Source: Diplosphaera chodatii (lineage: Eukaryota > Chlorophyta > Trebouxiophyceae > Prasiolales > Stichococcaceae). From it: a stretch of 64,000 bases of DNA. This document shows, piece by piece, positions 23,216 through 33,537 of this stretch; the first letter of the stretch is position 1; each line of letters starts with the position of its first letter. The position numbers and the translations under genes were made by a program. A model generated the notes under the pieces. It ran no database searches, had not been told where the DNA came from, and saw nothing but the letters and a program-made list of their open reading frames with translations. The stretch lies in NCBI GenBank assembly GCA_032358165.1, contig JAALGY010000036.1:372001-436000 (forward strand), given 5' to 3'.

Positions 23216-24763
23216 AAGCGCCATCTGCTGCTCTTGCAGATTCTGATCTTGCAGCTGCTGTTCTTGCATGACCTGCTGTTGTTGCAGCCAGTAGTGCTGC
23301 AGTGCCTGCTGCTGCCAGAGCGCCGTCTGCATGTCAGCCTGCTGCGACATGGCCTGCTGGACCGAGTCAACCTGAGGCATGCTCTGCTGTGCATACTGTT
23401 GTGGTACGGCCTGCTGCACCCACGACTGCTTTGGCACAGGCTGCTGCGCTTGCCTCTGCCACGATGCTGCTGCATGCGCTGTGTGCCTGCCGTCGTGAAC
23501 TGCCCCTTTGCGGCGAGGAGCAGTCTGTGACGTGCCAGAGGCCCTCTGCGAGGGTTTTCTCCGGCGCTGATGCTGTGCGGCCTGCAGCTCATGGACTGGC
23601 TGCGGTGTCTGCTGCCAGCTGGGCGTCTGTGGTTCTGATTCCGCAGCAGAGGACGCCGTCCACTGCTGCATGTGCTGTAGTGCCTGCCACTGCTGCGGCT
23701 GGCCTGCTGGCTGCACTGCCTGCTGCCATTGCTGTGTTGCGCTTCCATCCTGCCACTGTGCAGCAGCGGCATCGTGGCCATAGCCCCGCTGCATTCCCTG
23801 CGACAACTGCTCCAGTTGAGATGCTGGCGGTTGCACCTGCTGCTGCGGCTGCCAAGCTGCATCAGCGTTGTGTGCCGAAAATGCAGCTGCAGGCTGTTGC
23901 CAGCCTGGCGCTGCAGCCGCGCCAGCATACATCAGCTGCAGCTGTGCTTCTGGCTGCAGGAGGACACCCCCGAACCATGGCTGCTGGGCATCTGTTGCAG
24001 GCAACTGCCATCCAGTCTGGGCTGTTTGCGCCTCAGGAAGTCCTGGCTGATAACTTGCACTGCCAGCGGTGCTCTGAGCTGTCACCGCTGCGTCAGAAGC
24101 AGCAGCAACAGCAGTGTCTGATGCTGCAAGGTGCCGCCAGATGCGTTGCATCAGCTCAACCGCTGCTCCCTCCTCACAGAGCATCACCCGATTAGCCGTT
24201 TGTTCGTCGATCTCCAGCCCGATCCGCTACATCATGCAAACGTGGGGGACCAGTCAGGGCAACGTGGAAGACGGGTGCTAGTAGTGTGCTGCTGTGTCCC
24301 TATTCTGTGCATAATGCACTGTGGTGTGCAACTACCCCTCATGGCGATCGACAACACAGAAGCCCCACCCTGAACAGCTTGAGCAGCAGGTGCCAGTTGG
24401 CGTCTTTCAGCGGTAGGCTGCTGACGTTCTCGAAGCTGTGCAGCGGCACCGAGTCGGGAAAATATCGCGCCAGGATCTCCGCGACAACGCACCCGTTCGC
24501 CAGTTCCCTGCTCACAGCGTCCTTAGCTTATAAGGGATGTGTATGACACGGTTCTCAGCTACAGAAGACATGTGGCGAACCCCGCGGTGACCATGTCACT
24601 CACAACACCGTGTCGGTGACTTGGCGCGCGCCGGGTGCGAGGCATGCGCAGCGACTTGTTCATTGCCGTTTGTATCATGAGCTCGCCTTTTGGGGTTCTT
24701 GATGTCGACAGACAGCTCAAGGCTCCGCACCCAGGCCGCGACCTCAGCTTCGAACGTTGCCAT
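21755..24763 (-). CDS. CH_2 (SPEF1/SPATA4-like) domain protein with polyQ linker
   Basis: Six exons: 24687-24763, 24369-24507, 22628-24226, 22353-22517, 22066-22197, 21755-21964; 2322 nt, 773 residues. Residues 1-110 are a CH_2 (CLAMP) domain: WVRSLELSVDIKNPKRE, GCVVAEILARYFPD, VPLHSFEN, ANWHLLLKLFR, then ANRVMLCEEGAAVELMQRI. These domains bind microtubules in cilia. A Gln-rich linker of roughly 500 residues follows, then RKPRPVDFRPFTQ with KYWELGLLGPVPDEQL, then ARERAMSFAKCIQRP, and a C-terminal coiled coil. The later motifs recall ciliary JHY-like proteins (from memory). Exon 1 ends with a GC donor (AG|GCGAGC at 24687/24686). It is likely an axonemal or cytoplasmic microtubule protein, and is head to head with TilS, 295 bp apart. 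Confidence 0.8.
23131..23214 (-). repeat. CAG (Gln) trinucleotide tract
   Basis: About 28 uninterrupted CTG units on the plus strand, read as CAG on the coding strand, in the linker of the CH_2 protein. Pure codon repetition means it is prone to length change; shorter CAG/CAA runs flank it for over 1 kb. Confidence 0.9.
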
Positions 24764-25058
24764 GTCACCCACCTCAGTGCGAATGTGCGGGAGATGAGCG
24801 AGCGAGCGATTGCAGAAACGATCACATTCTGGCTTGCAGATGGCTTATATTCGGCACGTAAGACGCAGAAAGCGGTGTCGTGCCAGCCTGAGCAAAGTTT
24901 TCAAGATCATCCAAGCACGTGAGCAACCCTTTTTGCAGTGCAGCACGCTCAGCCGCCAAGACGATACCTTGCAGCCACCTGCACCACAGGACCACGACTG
25001 ATGAGCGTGCAACATATGAGCACTCCGTCTGTGATTCTTCAAGTTCACTCCCTTGTTG

Positions 25059-27050
25059 ATGAGCCTGCTGCAGCATTTTGCCAAGCAGCTGCAGGTGCAC
25101 GGGTTGTCGCCTAGCCAGAGGGTCGCCGTTGCGGTGTCAGGAGGCTCGGATAGCCTTGCGCTCGCGCTGCTGACGGCCTGGTGGCGGGGACATGGTGCGT
25201 GAGACCCCACCTGGACTCTGCAGCTGCGGCGTGCACCGTGTGAGACCATGACGCAGGGTTGCTCCTGCCTGTGCGCAGGCAGCGTACCCGAGCCTCTCGC
25301 GTCTGTAGCCGTCCCACAGGAACTGCCGCACCACGCTGCAGCCGCAGCTAGCCCGCCGCAAGAGCTGCTGCAGGCGGTCCAGATCATCCTGCAGCGGCGG
25401 CGCGCTGCACCCGAGTCAGCCCTTTCTGCCTTGTCAAAGGGACAGCACGCGCGGTGGACCGCACTGCAGCAGCACAGCGACGGCGGACCAGTGTCCTCCG
25501 TCCAAGCGGCTGCCGCACTCGAGCCGACGTATGCAGTCATCGTGGACCATGCGCTGCGGCCGGGGAGCGCAGCGGAAGCAGCGGCGACGGCCGAGACGGT
25601 GGCAGCCTGGGGCCTGCACCCGCTGGTGCTGCAGGCAGAATGGCCGCACGGCAGGCCGCGGCATGGGAGCCTCATGAATGCAGCACGCTCGGCGCGCCAG
25701 CGGCTATACCAGCAGGCATGCCGACAGCACGGTATCACGAATCTGCTCGTCGGCCACCAAGCAGGTGAGCTTGCTTCCGTGCTGCATGGTGCGACTGACT
25801 GTGACACCACTGTACCGAACGAGCTGGAGTTTGTGGCCAGTGCGCCCCATACACTGCAGCCATCCGGTGTGACGTCCTGCAGACGATCAGGCAGAGACCT
25901 TTCTGATGCGGCTGTCACGCGCGAGCGGCATCGCCGGTATTGCCGCCATGGCGCCGGCCTGGCAACTGCCCGCTGGCTATGCTGAGGAAGCCACCACTGC
26001 TGCAGCCGCGGCACCAGGCAGCAGCGACATGCCTTTGCAGGAAGGCACCGCACCACAGGCAAGCGGCGGCGGCAGTCAAGGCGTGCGCAGCAGCAGCAGC
26101 GGCAGCAGCAGCGACGGCAGCGGCCACCAGCACAGCGTCAGGGTCCTGCGGCCGCTGCTGGGCGTGGGGCGCAGCCAGCTGCGGGCGCTGCTGCGGCGCT
26201 GCAGGGTGGCCTGGGTGGACGACCCCACCAATGCGGACACTTCCTACAGCCGCAACGCCATCCGCGCCCTGCTGTCTCAGAGCCCCACGCAGCAGCAGGC
26301 GCCGCAGCCCGGCGTTTCTCCAGCACAACATGCAGTACAATGCAGGACAACAGGCAGTCGCCACAGTGGCGCCACAGATGTCAGTGAAGCAGGCGCAAGC
26401 GTGTCACAGGCTGCCGCCGAGCTGCTGGCGCTGCCTGCGGCGGACCCCGCGGCGCCCGCGGTGCTGCGCGACATCCTGCGGCTGCAGCGGCGGTGCGCCG
26501 CGGCGGCCGACGAGCTGGGCCGGCAGTCCGCGGCCCTGCTGGCGGCGTGCGCCCCGCGCTACCTGCAGCTGCACCGCCCGCGCGGCAGCGTCGCCCTGGT
26601 GCTGCCGCCACTGCTGGCGGCCCCGCACGCCGTCGCCGCGCATGTGCTCGCCGCTGTGCTGCAAGTGGGTCGGTCGACGCCCCGTGTGCGAGTGCTGTTC
26701 GGTTGTCCAGCCTGAGAAGCCGCCCGCAAGACAGTGCTGACACACGTGCTGACACGCTGCGAGCCATGCAGGCTGTGGCGGGGGCGCCCTCCCCGCCCAA
26801 GCTGCAGCTGGTGGTGAAGCTGCTGCAGGCGCTGCGGGGCGGGTCGCCAGTCCTGCAGCGGAACGTTTATGGCGGCTGCGTCGTCGCCGCGCGCCAGGAT
26901 GCGCGCCGCTCCGGGGTGGTGAGCATCGAGCCGCAGCAGCGGCAGCAGCACCGGAAGCAGAACACCGCAGGGCCTAGCGGTGGAGGACACGACAGGGACC
27001 GTGATGGGGAGACGCATGTCACAAGCGGCACCAGCTTGCCTGGGTGCTGA
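25059..27050 (+). CDS. TILS: tRNA(Ile)-lysidine synthase (organellar type)
   Basis: Four exons: 25059-25194, 25279-25764, 25883-26664, 26772-27050; 1683 nt, 560 residues. The PP-loop SGGSDSLALALL binds ATP; AVIVDHALRPGSAAEA and VGHQADDQAETFLMRLSRASG are the other N-type ATPase signatures; VRVLRPLLGVGRSQLRALLR with WVDDPTN is the TilS substrate region. TilS makes lysidine at C34 of the CAU tRNA-Ile, so in an alga it should act in plastid or mitochondrion. Large Ala/Ser/Gln-rich insertions lie before the DHALRPG strand and after the second motif. The first ATG gives no targeting peptide and an in-frame TGA lies just upstream, so a 5' exon is probably missing from this model. Confidence 0.88.
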
Positions 27051-27447
27051 AGGTGCAACAGGCGACAGGAGGACTGTTGTTGCACAGGGTGTTGTTCAGA
27101 CTTGAGGCCGCCGAAAGGCAATGGCAGAGGGCAAAACAATCGGAAACCAGTTCTGTGTTCTAGAATATCCACCAAGTAACATTGCAAAACCGACATTGCA
27201 AGCCTGTGCATGACACACCCTTTGCAGACCAGTATTCTGATACACCTCAGTGACGTCAGGGTTGAACGTTGCACAGCTTTCGCTGGCTCTGCTGTCGTGC
27301 ATGGCCCCATCTGCTGAGCAGTGGCAACAACTTCCATCTTGCCCATGGGTATGAGCAGCCAGCCGAGGCCCTCAACAAAATGAATGCAGGTGCGTCAGAT
27401 GGGCCAGCACAGTGGTGAAGTCGCCCATGGCAGGCGCAACGCTCGTG
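27051..27447. other. Convergent intergenic stretch
   Basis: 397 bp between the TilS stop (+) and the CDC14 stop (-). It should hold both 3' UTRs. No coding or repeat signal was seen. Confidence 0.4.
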
Positions 27448-30400
27448 CTAACTGCAGGAGCTGGCTGTTGGTTCGGCCGCAGCTATTTTCCAGCTGCTTG
27501 CAGCCTCAGCAGCGCTGCCACAGCTGCCAAAGTCCAGGCCGCGCGCCGCCTTGGGTACGGTGCTTTTCAGCACCATGCCAGGAAGCGCAAAGCCCTTGCG
27601 CGGCTGTCCGTTTGCGGCCAGGTACCGCGGCGAAGCCTTGGCAATGGCTGCGATCGCGGGCTGGCGGCCCTCCTTCTCCGGCGACACTGGCGGCGACCCC
27701 GATGCTGTGCTGCTGCTGGGGCCGCTGCTGGGCTGGCTGGTGCCGTCCGCCGCGGCGCCGCTGGTGTCGCTGGTGCCGCTGCTTCCGCCCATGCCCATGA
27801 TGTCCCGCAGCGCTGCCCGGAACCCAGCGGAGCGTGTGGTGGGCCCCGCCGGCAGCGGCGGCATGCCGCTGGCAACGCCTCTCGACGACCTGCGAGCCGG
27901 CGTGGCGGGCACCGCTGCAGCTGCTACCGCCACCGCCTGCTCCACCGCTGCCTCGGCGGCCTGCTCTGCCGCCAGGGCGGCGCTCGCCGCTGCGCCCGCC
28001 GCCAGCGGGCCCTGCCCATCCGCGAAAGGCGCCAGGCTGTCGGCGGCCAGCGCAGCCTCCGTCCAGGCGCGCCCCGCCTTTGCATCCTGCGGGCACCAGT
28101 GCAGCAGAGCGTGGGCTCACTTGCTGCTGACTGGAAGCCAGGTGGGAGAGAACATGCAAATTCGCCCACGCATCCTGCAGTCAGGCTGACCTTCGATGAC
28201 AAGCAACGATTCAGGCAAGCCGGATGCTGAGACGGCACTGTAGGCATGGTGGCTCCTGGACATGAGGCGGACCTGCAGCGGCGATGCGATGGCGCCGGGC
28301 AGCGGGCCGGGGCGCTCTGGGAGCTGCATGGCGGTGGCGGTGATGTCGATGACGCTGCGCTTTTTGCCAGAGGGCTGCTTGGCGTCGGCTGCCTTTGCCT
28401 GCATCAAGTGTAGAAGGAAGGGCATCAGAACAGTATGTACAGACAGTACACTGTGAGGCCTGCTGCCACACCCTTTCGAGCCTGCCAAGCCTCCTGGCAA
28501 TGCAGGCACCTTTTGTTGGGCGCGGAAGACGTCGCCGTGGCGCCACAGCTCCCGCTCGTTGATCTTCAGGAACGTCTGCTGCGGGCCGATGACACTGCCA
28601 GGGCGGCAGATGCGGATATATGCGATCGCCTGCTCCGCTGTGAAGCCGTAGTGCTTCATGATGTAGCAACAAATCAGGACACCTGCAGTGCAGACATGGA
28701 GTCGTTCCGTGTCGGCTGTCAGCGCATCATACCCAGCAGCCTGTGCCTTGAGAGATCTGTCCACCACCTCCCCTCCATGAGGTGTGTCGAGTGTCACACC
28801 CCAGGGCGGTCACAACACATAGCACGCCTCAGGCAGTCGCACAGCCAGGGCACCTGTGCGGCCCAGGCCGGCCTTGCAGTGCACTGCCACGCCGCCCGCC
28901 TCCCGCTCGCAGATGTCCAGGAATCGCAGCACGATGTCGTTGGTGGGGCAGCTGCCGTCCGGGAAGTACAGCTCGTGGTGCCCGAAGCCGCCGTCCCGGA
29001 ATGCCTGCCCCTCGTACAGCTGCAGGAAACAGTCACATCATCAGCACTGTGCTGCAGATATGTCATGCAAGCACAATGTTCGCCACCGAGCCACACATCA
29101 AAGTGCTGGTGGATGCTACGAGAGCACCAACACTGGGCACAGCCATCGCCATTGTGAGAGTGGCCCAGGAGGGCAAGCCGAGGATGCTCTGAGCACCTTG
29201 TTGTTGAGGCGCACGACGGCGGAGACGCCGTGCTCCCGGAAGTAGCCCCAGTAGTCCTCGGGGGTGAAGGTGCGGTAGCCCCACAGCACCTTGGCCACCG
29301 CCGTCGGCCCCGCAAACGCCAGCAGCTTGCCCGGCAGCACCCAGTTCAGGTCCCCGTTCTGCACCTGCAGGCACCGCGCCACAATGTCGGTCGCCGCTCC
29401 ACCTCGGCCTTGCGGTGTATTGCTACGATGAAGACATGGAAGGGTTTGGGGGTTGGCATGGGCAACAAACCTGCTCATAGTGCTGGTATGCCTCCAGGTC
29501 AAAGGCCGAGGGGTTGCGTGTCCACGGCAGGAAGCCCGCCTTCTCGGCAGCGTGCATGGCCTGCAAGACCGTGCGCAGCAAGATGAGGCAGCAGCAAGTG
29601 GCTGTGGAGGCGCACCATGTCAAATGACAGACTCATGTGACCACAGACCCTCAGCGGCAGTGGCTCTCATCGTCAGCCACCATATGTCACCACAAAAGCT
29701 GTGCTTACCTCAATGACGTGAAGCACGGTCAACGGGAGCATTGACTCGCCGGTTGAAGCGTCACGGAACGTGTCATATGGCGCACCCGCCGCCAACCGGC
29801 TGTAGGCATCCGCTGGGGATGTGTTCATGAACAGCGTCTGGAAGATACCCACCTGCGGAGCACTTCTTCTTGCTTCGATCCGACATTCTAACATGTCGGA
29901 TCGAAGGCTCCTCTCGTAAAAATAGGTGCCAACGAACGCGATGCAACTTATGTCAGAGCTCCAACGCTCGTGTGGCCTACAGCTCACCAGGGCGGCTGCA
30001 TTCGCCCGCTTCCAGGCGTGCGCCCCAGCATACAGATACACCATCTTCTCCTGGCTGGCCCCGGTCTGCAGCAGGAGTAGAGTGCCGTCAGCCGCTGCCG
30101 GCGCTGCATGTGGTCCACTTACTATACTGTCGACACCACAGGGGTGCTACCTGGAGTAGGGACGCGGTGCGGGTGCAGAACATGAAGGTGTGCCCCATGT
30201 TGAGCGGCCCGAAGTCGCCATAGAAAGGCTCATACTCCTGCACTTGAGTGCAGGTGGGTCAGCCTGCCGCGCACGCCGGACCAACTGGAACTGAATCATG
30301 CGCGGCTGGCAGTTTGGCGCCGCACCAGCTCGTCATCAATGCAGTACAGGATGTGTGCATCGCCGCAGGCGGCCTGCAGCTCCTCAAAGCTGACAGCCGG

Positions 30401-30769
30401 TCCGCACAGGAAGCCGAAGCGCCCAGGAATGATCTCCAGCGCCTGTATGATGAAGGTACTCAACCTCGTATGCACGGCACAGTATGGAGGCTGTAATCGC
30501 CCAAGGGCTCCGGCGTCAATGTTTGGCTTCCAGACAGCGGAGGTAGGGCCCTGCAAGGTCTGCAAACCTACAGGCATACTTATGAATCCACAGTCGCAAC
30601 TTGACCCCAACAACGCCCGGAGCTGTGATCCCGACGTCAGCACCTGACAACTCCGAGGACCCGTATAGCCAACGCTGACCTGCGGGGCGACGGAATAAAT
30701 CATGCGTAGGGCTGCGTAGCTACACACCTGATCCAAATGGCGGTCGACGGCGGCATCCGGCTGCCTCAT
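27448..30769 (-). CDS. CDC14: Dual-specificity phosphatase CDC14
   Basis: Eleven exons: 30728-30769, 30326-30442, 30151-30237, 29988-30065, 29709-29852, 29471-29560, 29197-29364, 28854-29019, 28510-28682, 28273-28398, 27448-28086; 1830 nt, 609 residues. The A domain runs from [22 protein letters not shown] through KMVYLYAG and WKRANAAAL. The B domain starts at [18 protein letters not shown] and holds [16 protein letters not shown] and [15 protein letters not shown]. The active site [10 protein letters not shown] spans the exon 8/9 junction, followed by [18 protein letters not shown]. The 250-residue tail is Ala/Ser/Pro-rich. CDC14 removes CDK phosphates on Ser-Pro sites at mitotic exit and in cilia; land plants lack it. 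Every junction is in phase. Confidence 0.94.
29873..29906. repeat. Perfect 14-bp inverted repeat inside a CDC14 intron
   Basis: Left arm CTTCGATCCGACAT (29873-29886), loop TCTAAC, right arm ATGTCGGATCGAAG (29893-29906). It lies in the 135-bp intron between exons 4 and 5 of CDC14. In RNA it would fold to a strong hairpin. Confidence 0.9.
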
Positions 30770-33537
30770 GACGCCGGATCGCCTGCGTGCTCCGCCCTTT
30801 GGCCCCAACCGACAACGGCAACACAACCGGATCGGTCGCCGCAGCGGATGGGAAGGCTCACTGCAACACGGTCAGGCCATCAAAAGGAGATATCTGTGGC
30901 CGCAGCTTCTAAACCTGCGCAGGGCGACTGTGCACCTCTGCCAGACCATCAAATGATCTGGCGTTGGTGGAAGTTGTCAACTGCGGGTTTAGGTGGCGTA
31001 GAAATTTCGAGGAGGTCCCAAATTTTTCATTACGTAACCTGCAGGGGTTTTTGGGCCTGCAAGGTTTCCCATTCACACATGGAGTGCGGGACCGCGCGAC
31101 GCGACACGCAGCATGCTGCGCCTCACCTGAGTTGCGGATGCTGGCACTCAGCAGTTGTGTGTAATCGGTGCCCAGTAGAATCATGGCGGGGGAACCCTGT
31201 GCAGCTTGCTCTGGTCGCTGGGCTTGTGCAGACCTTGCAGTGGGTTGATGAGAGCGAGAGCATTGAGGCAAGTGCTGAAAGCGAGCGCCTGCGTTTGAAG
31301 CGCAGAAGGGACCTGGCTTTCCTCTGCAACTCTTCACTGTCCCTGATACCTGGCATCAGCTTTCAGCACTTGCTGGCGACAGAGGACAGTGCCTGCTGGG
31401 AATCAAGAGGCCCAGAGTCTATCGCCAAGATCTCTATGTCCTGCCGCGCTGTCTGAAGCATGGTGGGACAAGTTTGTGCTTCATGAGTTTTCAGACGAGT
31501 GCCTGCGTAGGTGGTTCCGTGTCGACAGGGCACTGTTCCACAGACTGGTCTCTGAGCTGGCACCGTGTTTAAAGCGTCAGGACACAAGGTGGAGGGCTGC
31601 TGTACCTGTCGACAAGCGAGTGGCCGTGGGGCTGGCTTTTCCAGCACATGGCCATGGCAACTTCCCCATCTCTGACCGCTTTGCTCTTGGCGAGAGCACG
31701 GTGCATGGCATCGTGGAGGACCTTCTGCAACGGCCCGTCTTATACGACTGAGTGCTAGACCCGGACCCTTACGGAAGTAACATCCCAGGTAGTTGCTTGA
31801 CTGCTAGGCCAGACTGCTGGAAGTGGTCTATCAGGTCCAAACGTCCAACCAGCGATGACGGGAATTTGTCAGGCAGGTGGGGAAGCAAGGGATGGTCCGC
31901 GTCAGTGGGGAGGGAGGAAAAGGAAGTGGGGAAGTTGTGCGGTGTTGACGCCACAGGAGTTACAAGGTAGCATCATGCAGAGCACAGTGCACCAGCTGGA
32001 AAGCAGCGTGGTGCAGAGGACATTGTTAGGTCTGTAAGTACCGTGGCAAGGCTGGCGAAGGGCGCCACTGACAGAGCAGGTTGTCTCGAGAGCACCAAAG
32101 TCAAGCGCCAGGAGGAGGCATGGTGGAAAGCAGGCACTGGCTCTACCGGAGCATGTCCACAAGGTTGCCAGCCTGTGCAGAGGAGGACTGCATGTGAGGA
32201 GGAGGCGTCCTCAGAACAATAGGTGACACAGGGCAGGCATGGCAGGCAAGAGCAGAGGAGCGGTGCCGAAAGGAAGATAGATGGCGGACGCACAGAGCGC
32301 TCAAACAGTGATGAGATGACGCTGCCGATGGGGATCTTCGCAACGGTGACGTGGTAAGCCAGGTCAAGGCGCACAGCCGTGCGGGCGGCGAGGGCCGTGG
32401 CGCCAGCGTGCTGACTGAGGCCGGCGCCGCTGGGATGTGTGCGCCATGGCTCTGCACTGATTGCCAGCGCACGCCCATGCCAGCCCGCAGCTGGGTGCAG
32501 GCCACGCCACCCGGGCTCTCACCTGCGCACAAATGGCTTTACTAAGCAAGATGCATTGTGACAAGCTCTGCATTCAGACTCAGCAGCATAGGTTTCAGCG
32601 GATGCCTTCCACGGATTCCATGGATGGCTGAATGCTCACCAGCGCTAGGTCAGGAGGCTGCAGTGTCATGGGGTGCCACGTGCAACCCGTTCCATCTGCG
32701 AAACAACAGCGTCGGATCTGGTCGCTTGCGGTACGGCTGGATTTGATTTGTAGATATCTTGCAGCAATGTAAGCATGTAGCAGGCATGCGCCTCCACTTT
32801 CATCTCCTGCAGACAGCCGTGCACGGTTCTCTGCAGCATTGTGGGCAGTTGCCCACAAGTACGTGGGCACACCTGGCATGCCGACCGTTGCATGCCCACT
32901 GTCAATCGTTACATCGTTGCTCCACACATCGAGATCGCAATCCCGCAGATGCTCTGCGACCGGCCACCCTTCTATGGTCCTCTGTGTCCACAATGCTTGG
33001 GTCGAAGCTTTCGCTGCTTGTATGCATCTGGGACTTGGCATCTGTAAGCCTGCACAGTTTGGTCGGAGAACTGCTGCTGTTGAATACTTACCACCGTGAC
33101 CAGGGCTACTCCCCATCTCATGATGTTACTACTCTGGGGGGTCGATGTTGGGGGACGTTCCCGCGAAAAGGGCGAGCACTGCGGCGGTCCAAACCACTAA
33201 TTAGGAAATTCCCGTGACTAACATGACGTCAGGCGTCGTCGATGTGCAGGTTGACCCTTGCCACGGCTTCGCTGCACTCCAATCTCCTACCAATCAAAAC
33301 GTCAGGTGATAATCGCCGGCCCCCCGTGTCACAGCCACACTGCGTGCATCGTGATTGGAATAGCTTCAGATGTCTGCCTTCAGCATGTGCAACCCCTCAA
33401 TTCCAGTTGTTGAGGGCGCCGCTGGTGCCGAGAGCGATCTACACTGAATCAAATGTGCTGTGTGGTGTGGATCACGTGCTCACATCACAGGATATCATCC
33501 AACATGCGTGGTGCTGCACCTGCAGAGCGCAGCAAAC
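30770..33537. other. Gene-poor region with transposon remnant
   Basis: 2.8 kb between the CDC14 start and the first hydrolase gene. It holds the transposase fragment listed separately. From 31750 to 32350 the sequence is unusually rich in GGAAG/AGGAGG purine runs, unlike the TGCA-rich DNA around it. Short open frames on both strands show no family signature, and no clear terminal inverted repeats were found by eye. Confidence 0.45.
31180..31751 (+). mobile_element. Decayed PIF/Harbinger transposase fragment
   Basis: The frame at 31389-31751 reads WWDKFVLHEFSDECLRRWFR, ALFHRLVSELAPCL, AVPVDKRVAVGLAF and STVHGIVEDLL. This follows the N-terminal half of HARBI1/PIF transposases (WW.kfv..eF, FRv....F..L, R.pv..kRvai.L, gestv..iv). 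Just upstream, IKRPRVYRQDLYVLP lies in a different frame, so a frameshift separates the two parts near 31440. A stop at 31749-31751 cuts the protein before the DDE catalytic half, and I found no DDE half downstream. It is a dead element relic. Confidence 0.65.

Noticed and set aside
23041..23530. Long plus-strand frames of poly-Ala or poly-Leu across the CTG tract
   Set aside because: They are frame shadows of the CAG repeat in the minus-strand CH_2 gene; only the minus frame joins conserved exons on both sides.
32595..33116. Minus-strand 173-codon open frame as a gene
   Set aside because: No start context, no splice partners and no family motif; it lies in the transposon-rich block.
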